Below, piece after piece: positions 17,222 through 25,942 of a stretch of 38,188 nucleotides of DNA. The stretch is from JBNKLG01 sp050292235 (GTDB lineage: Bacteria > Pseudomonadota > Gammaproteobacteria > Chromatiales > Chromatiaceae): assembly GCA_050292235.1 (NCBI GenBank), contig JBNKLG010000021.1, positions 1-38,188 on the forward strand, read 5' to 3'. A program made the translations under genes and the position numbers. The first letter of the stretch is position 1. Every line of letters starts with the position of its first letter. The notes under the pieces are model-generated. The model was given only the letters and a program-made list of their open reading frames with translations, searched no databases and was not told where the DNA came from.

Positions 17222-18040
17222 ATGGTAATGTCTGAAAAGCAATGGGGCGTCCAAATGGTGGTTGGTTTTCTGATGCTGTTGATCGCAGGAGGTGTCGCGT
17301 CTGAAGATCATGGCGATATCTCCGGGCGGTGGCGAGTGGAAGACAGCGCCGTGGGAGAGGGCGTTCCAGAGTATCTGGCTATCACCAAGAGCAAGGATGG
17401 AAAGCGGAAATTCTGGATTGGATTCAGTATGGAAGCCGGTTGCATACCTTCGATCGAGATAAAAAGCGGCCAGTCGCTGGGAGCCGCTTACAACAAAAAA
17501 TCCGGACGTGTGGATGGTCGAGCAGTTTTTACTTTTCTCTCGGCGAAAAGGATTCAGTTTCCAGCCTATCCCTCAAATCCAACTATCTATAGCTTGATGG
17601 CGGATAGGAAGGCAATCGATGCGCTGGTTGCCACATTCAAGCACGAGGAAGCATTCAATTTATCCATCCTCTCGAAAGATGGTGAGCTCATCTATGAGCT
17701 GGCGTTCAGTCTGGACCATGCTTTTGCCGCTGTAGAAAATGCCCGCAACAGATGCGAATCCAGGTTGCTGGAAGAGACGGACTTTGTGATACCTGACTCT
17801 GATAAGCGAGCACTTCAAAAAGTGCAGTTGGTGAATCTGTCGCCAAGGATGCTCAACATTGCTCGAAATGAAATATTTGCTCGGCATGGCTATGTGTTTG
17901 ACAGCAAGGTGCTGGCAAAGCATTTTGGCAACAAGAAATGGTATCGACCTACGGCAAAGTCTGTGGTGCTTTCGCCAGTTGAACGGGCAAATGTGAATTT
18001 GCTGCTTGAATCCATGCCAGCTTTGCATGAAGACGACTGA
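17222..18040 (+). CDS. Exported protein with C-terminal YARHG domain
   Basis: A protein of about 272 residues with an N-terminal hydrophobic signal (VQMVVGFLMLLIAGGVAS). The middle part is unrecognised. The last 70 residues are a YARHG domain: MLNIARNEIFARHGYVFDS, then LAKHFGNKKWYRP, then LSPVERANVNLL. This domain occurs in exported bacterial proteins and its function is not known. GTG 17219, ATG 17222 and ATG 17228 are possible starts with no decisive ribosome site. It is the first of three closely spaced genes (14-nt and about 10-nt gaps), so an operon with the Rieske-like and DUF2809 genes is likely. Confidence 0.75.
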   Translation: MVMSEKQWGVQMVVGFLMLLIAGGVASEDHGDISGRWRVEDSAVGEGVPEYLAITKSKDGKRKFWIGFSMEAGCIPSIEIKSGQSLGAAYNKKSGRVDGRAVFTFLSAKRIQFPAYPSNPTIYSLMADRKAIDALVATFKHEEAFNLSILSKDGELIYELAFSLDHAFAAVENARNRCESRLLEETDFVIPDSDKRALQKVQLVNLSPRMLNIARNEIFARHGYVFDSKVLAKHFGNKKWYRPTAKSVVLSPVERANVNLLLESMPALHEDD

Positions 18041-18054
18041 AACGGAGTGGATTG

Positions 18055-18582
18055 GTGGGCAGAAAAAAAGTGCTGGCTTACCTAGTGGGTGGTTTGGCCC
18101 TGATCGGGCTGGCCATTGCGTTTGCGCCCTTTGTCTTGTCGCTCAACCCGAGTAAGCGGGTGGATGCCTCGTTGCCACGGATCAAAGTGTCCTCTCTTGA
18201 ACCAGGCAAATCGATGCTGGTGAATCATCCTCAGTTGCCAGGAAGTTACAGTAAGACATTCTGGTCAATATTGTTCGTCAGAAAACACGATGGAGAGCTG
18301 AAAGCATGGAAGGTGCTCACGAAGGACAGCGCTGTTCTTATGCCAGACCTGCATTGGTGGCGCCCATTTGTACCCTGTAAACACTTTGGGCCGACCGAAA
18401 AAGATGGTCGGATTGACGAGACAGCGCCCATCCAGTGCCATGATGAACCTATCACTGAGTGGTGGTCGAAAGTTTGGCGATGGGATATCGACGGCAAAAA
18501 TCTTTCTGGTCAGGCGGACGATATGGAATCCGCGAAGGGCGTGGTTGAAGACGGGTATTTTGTGGTGGGGAAGAGGGGGTGA
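18055..18582 (+). CDS. Rieske-like membrane protein with degenerate cluster motifs
   Basis: A 175-residue protein with one N-terminal membrane helix (LVGGLALIGLAIAFAPFVLSL) and a periplasmic domain opening with LPRIKVSSLEPGK, like the start of Rieske iron-sulfur subunits. Where Rieske proteins have CxHxGC and CPCHGS, this one has Cys108-Lys-His110-Phe-Gly-Pro and Gln-Cys128-His129-Asp: both box 1 ligands are kept, the disulfide Cys of box 1 is lost and the first Cys of box 2 is replaced. Cluster binding is therefore doubtful. The GTG start at 18055 has GGAG 7 nt upstream. Family assignment is by pattern only and tentative. Confidence 0.5.
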   Translation: MGRKKVLAYLVGGLALIGLAIAFAPFVLSLNPSKRVDASLPRIKVSSLEPGKSMLVNHPQLPGSYSKTFWSILFVRKHDGELKAWKVLTKDSAVLMPDLHWWRPFVPCKHFGPTEKDGRIDETAPIQCHDEPITEWWSKVWRWDIDGKNLSGQADDMESAKGVVEDGYFVVGKRG

Positions 18583-18592
18583 TCGATTGGCT

Positions 18593-18964
18593 ATGAGGTT
18601 CCAATTCAACGCCAAATACCTCGGACTCTTTCTGGGCCTGTTCCTGGTGGAAACCGGCATTGCCCTCTATGTGCATGATCACTTTGTGCGCCCTTTTGTG
18701 GGTGATGTGCTGGTGGTGATCTTGCTCTATGCCTTTGTGCGGACGTTTTTAGAGCCGGCACGCCCCTGGGTGTTGGCATTGGCTATATTGATTTTTGCTT
18801 ATCTGATCGAGGTGGCCCAGTATTTTTCTTTTGTTTCCCGGTTAGGATTGGCGGATATCGCCCCCGTACGCATCATCCTTGGCTCGACTTTCGATGCAAG
18901 GGACTTGTTGGCTTACACCCTGGGGTTTGGGTTGATTCTGCTGGGCAGTCGCTTTAGGGGCTGA
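18593..18964 (+). CDS. DUF2809-family membrane protein
   Basis: A 123-residue hydrophobic protein with four predicted membrane helices. It matches the DUF2809 pattern: FLVETGIALYVHDHFVRPFVGDVLVVILLYAFVRTF near the start, then LIEVAQYF and FDARDLLAYTLGF. The function of the family is unknown. ATG 18593 is chosen; a TTG at 18587 is better placed (7 nt) after AGGGGG and would add two residues. It starts about 10 nt after the Rieske-like gene and its end overlaps the convergent C92 gene by 11 nt. Confidence 0.8.
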   Translation: MRFQFNAKYLGLFLGLFLVETGIALYVHDHFVRPFVGDVLVVILLYAFVRTFLEPARPWVLALAILIFAYLIEVAQYFSFVSRLGLADIAPVRIILGSTFDARDLLAYTLGFGLILLGSRFRG

Positions 18965-20465
18965 CATCCTCCATGCCCCCCTGAACGGCGGCGATGACCT
19001 TGGGCTCGATCAATGCGGCAAATTTTGCTCGGCGGCCATGTTTGATCTCCTTGCCGTCGTGATAAAGCTGAATAATTTTGAATGGCCCCCTGTCCACGGC
19101 CTTTTGGGCCACATTGTCGGGGCTGATGACTACGCGGCCAAGGGTGCGGTCGGTGGGCCACTGCACCTTGCCGTAGGCGTGATAGACCAGCTCTGAACAG
19201 ACGATACGGTTGGCGCTTTGGGTGTCGAAACCAAAGTCATAGGCCTTGCCGACCTGCCGCAGGGTTTCCAGAATGACCTCACGGCGCTCATCCCGGTTCA
19301 GTTTGCGATGACGCAGCACTCCCAGATCGTCGATATTCATGAAGTGCTCTAGGCTGTTCATCTCCACACCGGAACGCAGTGCTTCGACCACGCTTTTGCC
19401 TTGACGGATTTGTGTCTGGTGAGGAACCACCAGTGGGTGATCCCAGAGATCCAGTGCCTGTAGTTCCTCCTCCTGACCGATCCAGATGGCGGCATGCCCC
19501 CAGTGGCCGGGGATGAAAGCATCGGTCAGGCGAAAGGGGGTTTTTTCCAGCAACACATCACCGGCTTCGAGTTGACGATGGACCTGCTGCAAGACGTCCT
19601 GTCGTCTATCCAGTTTGCCGCGCCGCGATTCCACCAACCCGATCGTGTTGCCGAAGATCATACTGGCATAGCTGAGGTTGTTGTTGTGGATCTTGTGCAG
19701 GGTGTCGACTGACGCCGTTTCAAACAGATTCGCCATATTCCCGGCGTATGCCAGGGGGTGGATCTTGCGTACCAGGGCATAGGCGGGACTCTGCTCGACC
19801 AGTTCGGCCAGATATCGCGTATCGTCATTCGCTGAATGGGCCAGCGACCGGCCATGCTTTTCGTACCAGATCAGCCCGCTTCGAACACGGGCGCGGTTAT
19901 TGGCCGAGGTAAAAGAGTTGGCAATGTCCCGCAGTTCTCCTTGGGGTACCTGATAGCCGGGATCGCCTTGGTTGATATGTTGGCGTAGAAAAGGATTTTC
20001 GCGGTAGAGTGCGACAGCGGTCAGGTAGTTGTCATAGAGGGTCAGCGCCGCTGACAGGGACATGGTGATGCCGGTGGCCTGGATCTGTGCCTGTTGCGGG
20101 TCGGTGGGGATGGGCCTTTTCAGCCAGCACTCGTGGGCAGTGGCGACCTGCCAGAGCTGGCGGCGTTTTTTCACCAGGTCTGCCGCGCCAGCGCTGAGCA
20201 GACTGATCTCTGAACCGAGCAGTGGTTGGTGGGATGCCTGCTTCTCTTTCAGGTGGCCCAGATAGGTGATGGCTCTGGCTCGAAGGCTGAGCGTCTCCTC
20301 CGAAAGCTTTTGATAGGCTGCCATCTTTCGATTCATCAGCGTTGGGTCATAGCGTGCTTCAGCACTCCCTCGGCAGTCATCTTTCGCAAATAGCGCTTCC
20401 CCCTGGGCCGGCCAGGAGATGAGTAGGGCCAAAAGCGGCCAAATAATCAGGGAGATTCGGGACAT
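18954..20465 (-). CDS. Exported permuted papain-like (YiiX/YaeF, C92) cysteine enzyme
   Basis: A 503-residue protein with a signal peptide (SRISLIIWPLLALLISWPAQG). The first ~290 residues are helical and unassigned. The C-terminal part is a circularly permuted papain-like domain: AGDVLLEK opens it, the catalytic His is His324 in GHWGHAAIWIG, and the nucleophile is Cys423 in RIVCSELVYHA, so His precedes Cys as in the YiiX/YaeF group. Relatives may act on peptidoglycan peptides or lipid-linked amides; the substrate here is unknown. The ATG at 20465 is chosen for its signal peptide; the ATG at 20489 would add eight residues. Confidence 0.8.
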   Translation of the reverse strand: MSRISLIIWPLLALLISWPAQGEALFAKDDCRGSAEARYDPTLMNRKMAAYQKLSEETLSLRARAITYLGHLKEKQASHQPLLGSEISLLSAGAADLVKKRRQLWQVATAHECWLKRPIPTDPQQAQIQATGITMSLSAALTLYDNYLTAVALYRENPFLRQHINQGDPGYQVPQGELRDIANSFTSANNRARVRSGLIWYEKHGRSLAHSANDDTRYLAELVEQSPAYALVRKIHPLAYAGNMANLFETASVDTLHKIHNNNLSYASMIFGNTIGLVESRRGKLDRRQDVLQQVHRQLEAGDVLLEKTPFRLTDAFIPGHWGHAAIWIGQEEELQALDLWDHPLVVPHQTQIRQGKSVVEALRSGVEMNSLEHFMNIDDLGVLRHRKLNRDERREVILETLRQVGKAYDFGFDTQSANRIVCSELVYHAYGKVQWPTDRTLGRVVISPDNVAQKAVDRGPFKIIQLYHDGKEIKHGRRAKFAALIEPKVIAAVQGGMEDVSP

Positions 20466-20648
20466 GGGGTTCTTGATGAATGAGGTCATGGAATGAGTTG
20501 CCGGTGCCGATTTTAATGGGCCTTGGGTGCGATCCCAAATGCGAAACGATGAGGTTGAGGCCTGAACATACCAGAAAGACCGAATTCCATGCCAAGCGAT
20601 CAGCCTTGGATTATACTGCCAACATCCTATCGAAATGATCTCAACCAC

Positions 20649-21503
20649 ATGCAACTGATCATCGTCACAGGTCTATCCGGTGCAGGGAAAAGCATCGCCC
20701 TGGATACACTGGAAGACCTGGGTTTTTACTGTGTCGATAATCTCCCGGTGCCCCTGTTGCCTGCCTTGGGTGAGGAGCTGCTGCGTCATCCCGGCAAACA
20801 TCGGCCCGTGGCTGTGGGCATCGATGCCCGCTCTGAGGCGAAAAATCTGCGCCAGATTCCGGCCTTGATAGAAACTCTGCATCGACAGGGGTTCGATGCC
20901 GAGGTGTTTTTTTTGGAAGCGGATGATGACATCCTCATCATGCGCTATTCCGAAACCCGTCGTAAGCACCCATTGAGTGATACCGCCGGTTCCCTGCCCC
21001 GCGCCATCGAGTTGGATCGACAGCTATTGGGGCCGTTGGCGGAAAGCGCTGATTTGCGAATCAATACCAGTCGTACCCACATCCATCAGCTGCGGCGCCT
21101 GTTGCGCGACCGATTCAGTCATCGGATCGAGGGGCGTTTGTCGCTGCAGTTTCTCTCCTTCGGCTTCAAAAACGGGGTGCCGACGGATGTGGACTATGTC
21201 TTTGATGTGCGCTGTCTGCCCAATCCCCACTGGGAGCCGGGTCTGCGTGATCTCACTGGCAAAGATGAGGCCGTTGCCGCCTTTCTGGAGGCGGATGATG
21301 CGGTGGCCCGTATGCGTGAGGACATCGCCACCTTTCTCGATCACTGGATGCCGGCCTTTGATGCTGAGGGGCGCAGCTATTTGACCGTGGCGGTAGGCTG
21401 TACGGGCGGTCGTCACCGTTCGGTCTATTTGGCAGAGACATTGGCCAGGCGGTTTCGACAGGGCGAACATCCGGTTTCGGTGCGCCACCGGGAGCTGGCA
21501 TGA
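20649..21503 (+). CDS. rapZ: RapZ, RNase adapter / nucleotide-binding protein
   Basis: In enterics RapZ binds the small RNA GlmZ and delivers it to RNase E, controlling glucosamine-6-phosphate synthase; elsewhere its role is less clear. From the ATG at 20649 the protein has 284 residues, the same as E. coli RapZ. It has the Walker A loop GLSGAGKS (8-15), the DVRCLPNPHWEPGLRDLTG segment and the C-terminal VGCTGGRHRSV. Earlier in-frame codons would add 20 residues before the conserved start. Its stop overlaps the following IIA gene by 4 nt, matching the nitrogen-PTS neighbourhood where rapZ is normally found. Confidence 0.95.
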   Translation: MQLIIVTGLSGAGKSIALDTLEDLGFYCVDNLPVPLLPALGEELLRHPGKHRPVAVGIDARSEAKNLRQIPALIETLHRQGFDAEVFFLEADDDILIMRYSETRRKHPLSDTAGSLPRAIELDRQLLGPLAESADLRINTSRTHIHQLRRLLRDRFSHRIEGRLSLQFLSFGFKNGVPTDVDYVFDVRCLPNPHWEPGLRDLTGKDEAVAAFLEADDAVARMREDIATFLDHWMPAFDAEGRSYLTVAVGCTGGRHRSVYLAETLARRFRQGEHPVSVRHRELA

Positions 21504-21940
21504 GTATCGGCCTATTGTTAATCGCCCACGGCCATATTGGGGAAGAGTTGATGACCAGCGCCGAGGATATTCTCGGCCCTTCTCCTTTGCCGGTTCGTAC
21601 TCTGTCGGTCTTTCCCAGTGATGATCTGGAGGATATCTGTGTCAGTGCCCAGGCATTGTTGGAGCAGTTGGCCTGTTCCGAGGGCGTTCTGGTGCTGACC
21701 GATCTCTATGGTTCGACGCCCAGCAATGTCGCGGCTCAGATGGAGGCTGATGCCCGGGTTTGCGTATTGGCCGGGCTGAATCTGCCCATGCTGATCAAGA
21801 TATTGGGCCATCACCAAAAACCATTGCCAGACCTGGTTGAGCTGGCCCTTGAGGCGGGTCGCGATGGGATTCTGCGTTGCCATGCCAAACCGGATTACCC
21901 GGTGAATTGTTGCGCGGCCAAGATTCGGCGCTCCGGGTGA
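21500..21940 (+). CDS. Mannose-family PTS EIIA domain protein
   Basis: A 146-residue stand-alone IIA domain of the mannose/fructose PTS family. The phosphorylated residue is His10 (LLLIAHGHIG); VLVLTDLYGSTPSNVA is the second conserved segment. No IIB, IIC or IID partner is nearby, so a regulatory rather than transport role is likely, as proposed for ManX-type proteins next to rapZ in proteobacteria. It overlaps rapZ by 4 nt (ATGA) and precedes HPr by 13 nt. Confidence 0.9.
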   Translation: MSIGLLLIAHGHIGEELMTSAEDILGPSPLPVRTLSVFPSDDLEDICVSAQALLEQLACSEGVLVLTDLYGSTPSNVAAQMEADARVCVLAGLNLPMLIKILGHHQKPLPDLVELALEAGRDGILRCHAKPDYPVNCCAAKIRRSG

Positions 21941-21953
21941 GGTAGGTTGTCAG

Positions 21954-22220
21954 ATGGAAAAAGAGCTCAAAATCATCAATAAATTGGGTCTGCATGCCCG
22001 GGCAGCGGCCAAATTGGCGGCCTGTGCGCGGGCGTTTCAATGCGATCTCTGGATCGATAAAGCGGGTCAGCGGGCCAATGCCAAGAGCATCATGGGTCTG
22101 ATGATGCTGGCGGCAGGCAAGGGCACGGTTTTGCAGCTGGTGGCCGAAGGTGAGGATGCGGCCGAAGCTGTTGTGGCTATCGAGGCGCTGATGGCCCAAC
22201 GTTTCGGCGAGTCCGAATAG
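21954..22220 (+). CDS. ptsH: HPr-family phosphocarrier protein
   Basis: An 88-residue phosphocarrier. The active histidine is His14 (LGLHARAA) and the regulatory serine region is Ser45 (KSIMGLMML), so both phosphorylation sites are present. It would pass phosphate from enzyme I to the IIA protein encoded just upstream. The usual next gene, ptsI, is missing; the following gene is on the opposite strand. It is equally well called npr, the nitrogen-PTS version. Confidence 0.93.
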   Translation: MEKELKIINKLGLHARAAAKLAACARAFQCDLWIDKAGQRANAKSIMGLMMLAAGKGTVLQLVAEGEDAAEAVVAIEALMAQRFGESE

Positions 22221-22225
22221 GCCCC

Positions 22226-22753
22226 TTACCCCTTACCCTCTCCCATCCGCCGAAACTCCGTGGCATGGCAGTGAGGACAGGGGGGAATGCGGCCGGTCTT
22301 GTGGAACGCCAACACTTTGCCACAGGCGGTACAGGCCAGGCTGCCCGGCCCGGTGACCTCACCGGTGTGATAGGGCGTGCGGCGGGCGCGGTCGGCCCAG
22401 GCCTTGAGCTGCAAGCTGGTCTGGTCGGCCACGGTGCTCAGGCTGTTGAGCAGACGCTTTTCGATCAGGCTGACATCAAAGCGCAGCCACTGGCGGAACT
22501 CCTCACTGGTCTCGATGATGAAATGGGCCGCATCTTCCATGTCTCGCTGTAGATAGCCCGAGACCTTATCCGCTTCCTCCCGGCTCAGCTCGCCCAGTTC
22601 GATCATCTTCTCCCGGACAGCAGATAGGCGTTCGCCCAGATTGGGCAGGGTCTGCTTTTCCAGATGATCGACCCCCTCATGCAGGCGGTGGATCATCTTT
22701 TCATACGCCTCTACCATGCGGTCGGCGCCAGCTTTATGGGGATCTTCATTCAT
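22226..22753 (-). CDS. YbeL-like zinc-ribbon protein (DUF1451)
   Basis: A 175-residue protein with a helical N-terminal part (Glu/Arg-rich, GELSREEADKVSGYLQRD) and a C-terminal zinc ribbon with two CxxC knuckles (CTACG and CPHCH). YHTGEVTGPGSLAC matches the conserved YHSGEVVG segment of E. coli YbeL. In E. coli, too, ybeL is the divergent neighbour of leuS, which strengthens the call. The function is unknown. Its stop is only 5 bp from the convergent HPr stop. Confidence 0.88.
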   Translation of the reverse strand: MNEDPHKAGADRMVEAYEKMIHRLHEGVDHLEKQTLPNLGERLSAVREKMIELGELSREEADKVSGYLQRDMEDAAHFIIETSEEFRQWLRFDVSLIEKRLLNSLSTVADQTSLQLKAWADRARRTPYHTGEVTGPGSLACTACGKVLAFHKTGRIPPCPHCHATEFRRMGEGKG

Positions 22754-22874
22754 GGCGAGCCTGCCTTTTTTCCGGGATACCTACTCTCAGTTTGGACCAG
22801 TCGGGGCAAAAGGCCAATGCCGGGGAAAGCGGTTTTCCGGTATCCTTGACCCTTTACCTCACAGCCTCTCCGGT

Positions 22875-25433
22875 ATGCACGCAGAATATAACGCCAACCA
22901 AATCGAATCAGACGCCCAGGCCTACTGGCAGAAGCAACAGAGCTTCCGCGCCGTCATGGAGCCGAAGCAAGAGAAGTTCTATTGCCTCTCCATGTTTCCC
23001 TACCCCTCGGGTCGTCTCCACATGGGTCATGTGCGTAATTACACCATTGGCGATGTGATCGCCCGCTACCAGCGCATGTTGGGCAAGAATGTCCTCCAGC
23101 CCATGGGTTGGGATGCCTTCGGCCTGCCAGCGGAAAATGCCGCCATCAAGCATGGCCGCCCCCCTGCCGAATGGACCTACGCCAACATCGCCGATATGAA
23201 GGCCCAGCTACAGCGTCTGGGCTTTGGCTACGATTGGGAGCGGGAGCTGGCCACCTGTGATCCCGACTACTATCGCTGGGAGCAGTGGCTCTTTACCCGT
23301 TTGGTCAAAAAAGGGCTGGCCTACAAAAAGCTGGCCACCGTGAACTGGGATCCGGTGGATCAGACCGTGCTGGCCAACGAGCAGGTGATCGATGGCCGTG
23401 GCTGGCGCTCCGGTGCCCTGGTGGAAAAGCGCGAGATTGAGCAGTGGTTCGTCAAGATTACCAACTATGCTCAGGAGTTGCTGGACGACCTGGATAAGCT
23501 GGATCAATGGCCAGACCGGGTGCGGGCCATGCAGCGCAACTGGATTGGCCGTTCCGAAGGGGTGCAGATGGCCTTCTCTGTACCTGATGCGGACACCAGT
23601 CTGGAGGTCTACACCACCCGACCGGACACTCTCATGGGCGTCACCTATGTGGCGGTGGCCGCTGAGCATCCTCTGGCGCTCCAAGCCGCTGAATCCAACA
23701 GCGAGTTGGCCGCCTTTATCCAGGAATGCAAACAGGGTGGCGTCACCGAGGCGGAACTGGAGACCATGGAGAAAAAGGGCTGCTCCCTGGGGATCTCCGC
23801 TCTCCATCCGGTCACTGGCGAGGCTGTGCCCATCTATGCCGCCAATTTTGTCCTCATGGGCTACGGCACCGGTGCGGTCATGGCGGTGCCGGGCCACGAC
23901 CAGCGCGACTGGGCGTTCGCCGAGAAGTATGACATCCCCAAACGGCAGGTGATCTTTCCCGCCGATGGCGCTGATCAGGGCATCGAGCAGGCCGCTTATG
24001 TCGAGAAGGGCGTGCTGCAAAACTCCGGGCCTTTCGATGGACTCAGCTCCGAAGCGGCCTTCAACGCCATCGCCGACTGGCTGCAGGAGCAGGGCAAGGG
24101 CGGCCGTCAGGTGAATTTTCGCCTGCGCGACTGGGGCGTGTCCCGTCAGCGTTACTGGGGCTGCCCCATCCCCATGATCAAGACGGCGGAAGGCCAATCG
24201 GTTCCGGCTACAGAATTCCCGGTGCGCCTGCCCGAGGATGTGGTGGTGGATGGCTCCGGCTCGCCACTGAAACGCATGACCGATTTCTATGATCTGGGCG
24301 ATGGCCGCGAGCGCGAGACCGACACCTTCGATACTTTTTTTGAGTCCAGCTGGTACTACGCCCGTTATGCCTGTCCGAACAACGACCGGACCATGCTGGA
24401 CGAAGAGGCGAAATACTGGCTGCCGGTGGATCAATATGTGGGCGGCATCGAACATGCGGTGCTGCATCTGCTCTATGCCCGTTTCTTCAATAAGCTGATG
24501 CGGGACGAGGGCCTGCTGGCCTGTGACGAACCCTTCGAGCGCCTGCTCACTCAGGGCATGGTGGTGGCTGAAACCTACTACCGCGAGGCGGCGGATGGGA
24601 GCAAAACCTGGTTTAACCCTGCCGATGTGGTGGTGGAGCGGGACGACAAGGGCCGCATCCTGAGTGCCCATTTGCGTGAAGATGGTCAGCCGGTGGTTCA
24701 TGGCGGCATCGAGAAGATGTCCAAATCCAAGAACAACGGCATCGATCCCCAGACCCTGATCGAACGCTATGGTGCTGATACGGTGCGCCTCTACACCATG
24801 TTCACCGCCCCACCGGACCAGTCGCTGGAGTGGTCCGATGAAGGGGTCGAAGGTGCCCATCGCTTCCTGCGCCGTCTCTGGACACTGGCCCAGCGACTGG
24901 CTGAAGGAGGTGCCTTGCCCACGTTACCGACAGAATGGCCGGATGCGCTACGCGATCCCCGCCGCGAACTGCATGGCCAGCTGAAAAAGGCCCTGTTCGA
25001 TTTCGAGCGCCAGCAGTTCAATACCGTGGTTTCTGCCTGTATGAGTCTGGTCAATCTCCTCTCTCGTCTGGATAGCAAAGCGGTGGATCGGGCTTTGATG
25101 GCAGAAGGTCTTGGCATCCTGCTACGGCTTTTAAGTCCCATCGCCCCCCATGTTACCCATCATCTCTGGCGCGAGCTGGGATTTGGCGATGATATCCTCA
25201 CCGCGCCCTGGCCTAAGGTGGACGAAAGCGCCCTGGTGCAGGATAGCCTGGAATATGTGGTACAGGTCAACGGCAAGGTGCGGGGCAAGATTCAGGCGCC
25301 AGCAGCGGCAGAGAAGCCAGAGATCGAGGCCCTGGCGCTGGCCAATGAGAATGTTCAGCGATTCCTGGACGGTCTTACGGTGAGAAAGGTCATTGTGGTG
25401 CCGAAAAAACTGATCAATATCGTGGCGGGCTGA
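22875..25433 (+). CDS. leuS: LeuS, leucyl-tRNA synthetase
   Basis: Class I synthetase that charges tRNA-Leu. From the ATG at 22875 (MHAEYNANQIESDAQAYW) it has 852 residues, close to E. coli LeuRS. The HIGH-type motif is PYPSGRLHMGHVRNYTIGD and the KMSKS loop is EKMSKSKNN. The CP1 editing domain is present, with TTRPDTLMG and GTGAVMAVPGHDQRD including the editing aspartate. The frame is open a further 159 nt upstream, but that sequence is unrelated to the family and overlaps the ybeL 5' end. It begins a leuS-lptE-holA operon. Confidence 0.98.
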   Translation: MHAEYNANQIESDAQAYWQKQQSFRAVMEPKQEKFYCLSMFPYPSGRLHMGHVRNYTIGDVIARYQRMLGKNVLQPMGWDAFGLPAENAAIKHGRPPAEWTYANIADMKAQLQRLGFGYDWERELATCDPDYYRWEQWLFTRLVKKGLAYKKLATVNWDPVDQTVLANEQVIDGRGWRSGALVEKREIEQWFVKITNYAQELLDDLDKLDQWPDRVRAMQRNWIGRSEGVQMAFSVPDADTSLEVYTTRPDTLMGVTYVAVAAEHPLALQAAESNSELAAFIQECKQGGVTEAELETMEKKGCSLGISALHPVTGEAVPIYAANFVLMGYGTGAVMAVPGHDQRDWAFAEKYDIPKRQVIFPADGADQGIEQAAYVEKGVLQNSGPFDGLSSEAAFNAIADWLQEQGKGGRQVNFRLRDWGVSRQRYWGCPIPMIKTAEGQSVPATEFPVRLPEDVVVDGSGSPLKRMTDFYDLGDGRERETDTFDTFFESSWYYARYACPNNDRTMLDEEAKYWLPVDQYVGGIEHAVLHLLYARFFNKLMRDEGLLACDEPFERLLTQGMVVAETYYREAADGSKTWFNPADVVVERDDKGRILSAHLREDGQPVVHGGIEKMSKSKNNGIDPQTLIERYGADTVRLYTMFTAPPDQSLEWSDEGVEGAHRFLRRLWTLAQRLAEGGALPTLPTEWPDALRDPRRELHGQLKKALFDFERQQFNTVVSACMSLVNLLSRLDSKAVDRALMAEGLGILLRLLSPIAPHVTHHLWRELGFGDDILTAPWPKVDESALVQDSLEYVVQVNGKVRGKIQAPAAAEKPEIEALALANENVQRFLDGLTVRKVIVVPKKLINIVAG

Positions 25434-25435
25434 TT

Positions 25436-25942
25436 ATGGTGTATGGATTACGAACGGGCGTTCTTTGTCTCATCTTGTTGCTGGCAGGTTGCGGTTTTCA
25501 GCCGCGAGGCACGACAGAGATGGTGGATTTGTCGGCATTGAGTCCGCTCTATCTCCAGGGCCTGTCGGTGAGCGATGATTTCTCTCGGGTGTTGCGCAAA
25601 CGTTTGACTGATGCCCATATCCAGCTGGCCCCGAGCCGGGCTGAAGCGGCACAGGTGCTGTATTTCTTTGATCGAAATCAGAGCAAGCGGGTACATAGCA
25701 TCAATGCCCGGGGGAAAAAACTGGAATACGAGTTGGAGGAGTCGGTCTCTTTCAGTCTGACCAAACCTCAGGATAAATTCGACAGGACCCAGGCTCCCAA
25801 GATTGTGATTCGCCGCGTACAGACCAATCCTGATACCCAGACCCTGGCGCGTGAGATCGAAGAGCGGGAGCTGCGTAAAGGGATGCTGCGTGAGATGGCG
25901 GATCGTTTACTGCGGCGACTGGCGGCCCAGGCTCGGCAGTGA
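25436..25942 (+). CDS. lptE: LptE, LPS-assembly lipoprotein
   Basis: Outer-membrane lipoprotein that plugs LptD and helps to insert LPS. The 168-residue protein has a lipoprotein signal with the lipobox LLAGC (acylated Cys19) followed by GFQPRG, the typical LptE start. The rest is poorly conserved, as normal for the family, but position between leuS and holA is conserved. It starts 2 nt after leuS and overlaps holA by 4 nt (GTGA). Its presence implies a Gram-negative outer membrane with LPS. Confidence 0.92.
   Translation: MVYGLRTGVLCLILLLAGCGFQPRGTTEMVDLSALSPLYLQGLSVSDDFSRVLRKRLTDAHIQLAPSRAEAAQVLYFFDRNQSKRVHSINARGKKLEYELEESVSFSLTKPQDKFDRTQAPKIVIRRVQTNPDTQTLAREIEERELRKGMLREMADRLLRRLAAQARQ

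Noticed and set aside
22779..22847. GGATACC/GGTATCC inverted repeat in the ybeL-leuS gap
   Set aside because: Only 7 bp with arms over 50 bp apart; could be chance. No other support for an operator.
23208..24860. 550-codon open frame on the minus strand across leuS
   Set aside because: Antisense shadow of leuS; long because of GC-rich codon bias. No start signal or family motif.
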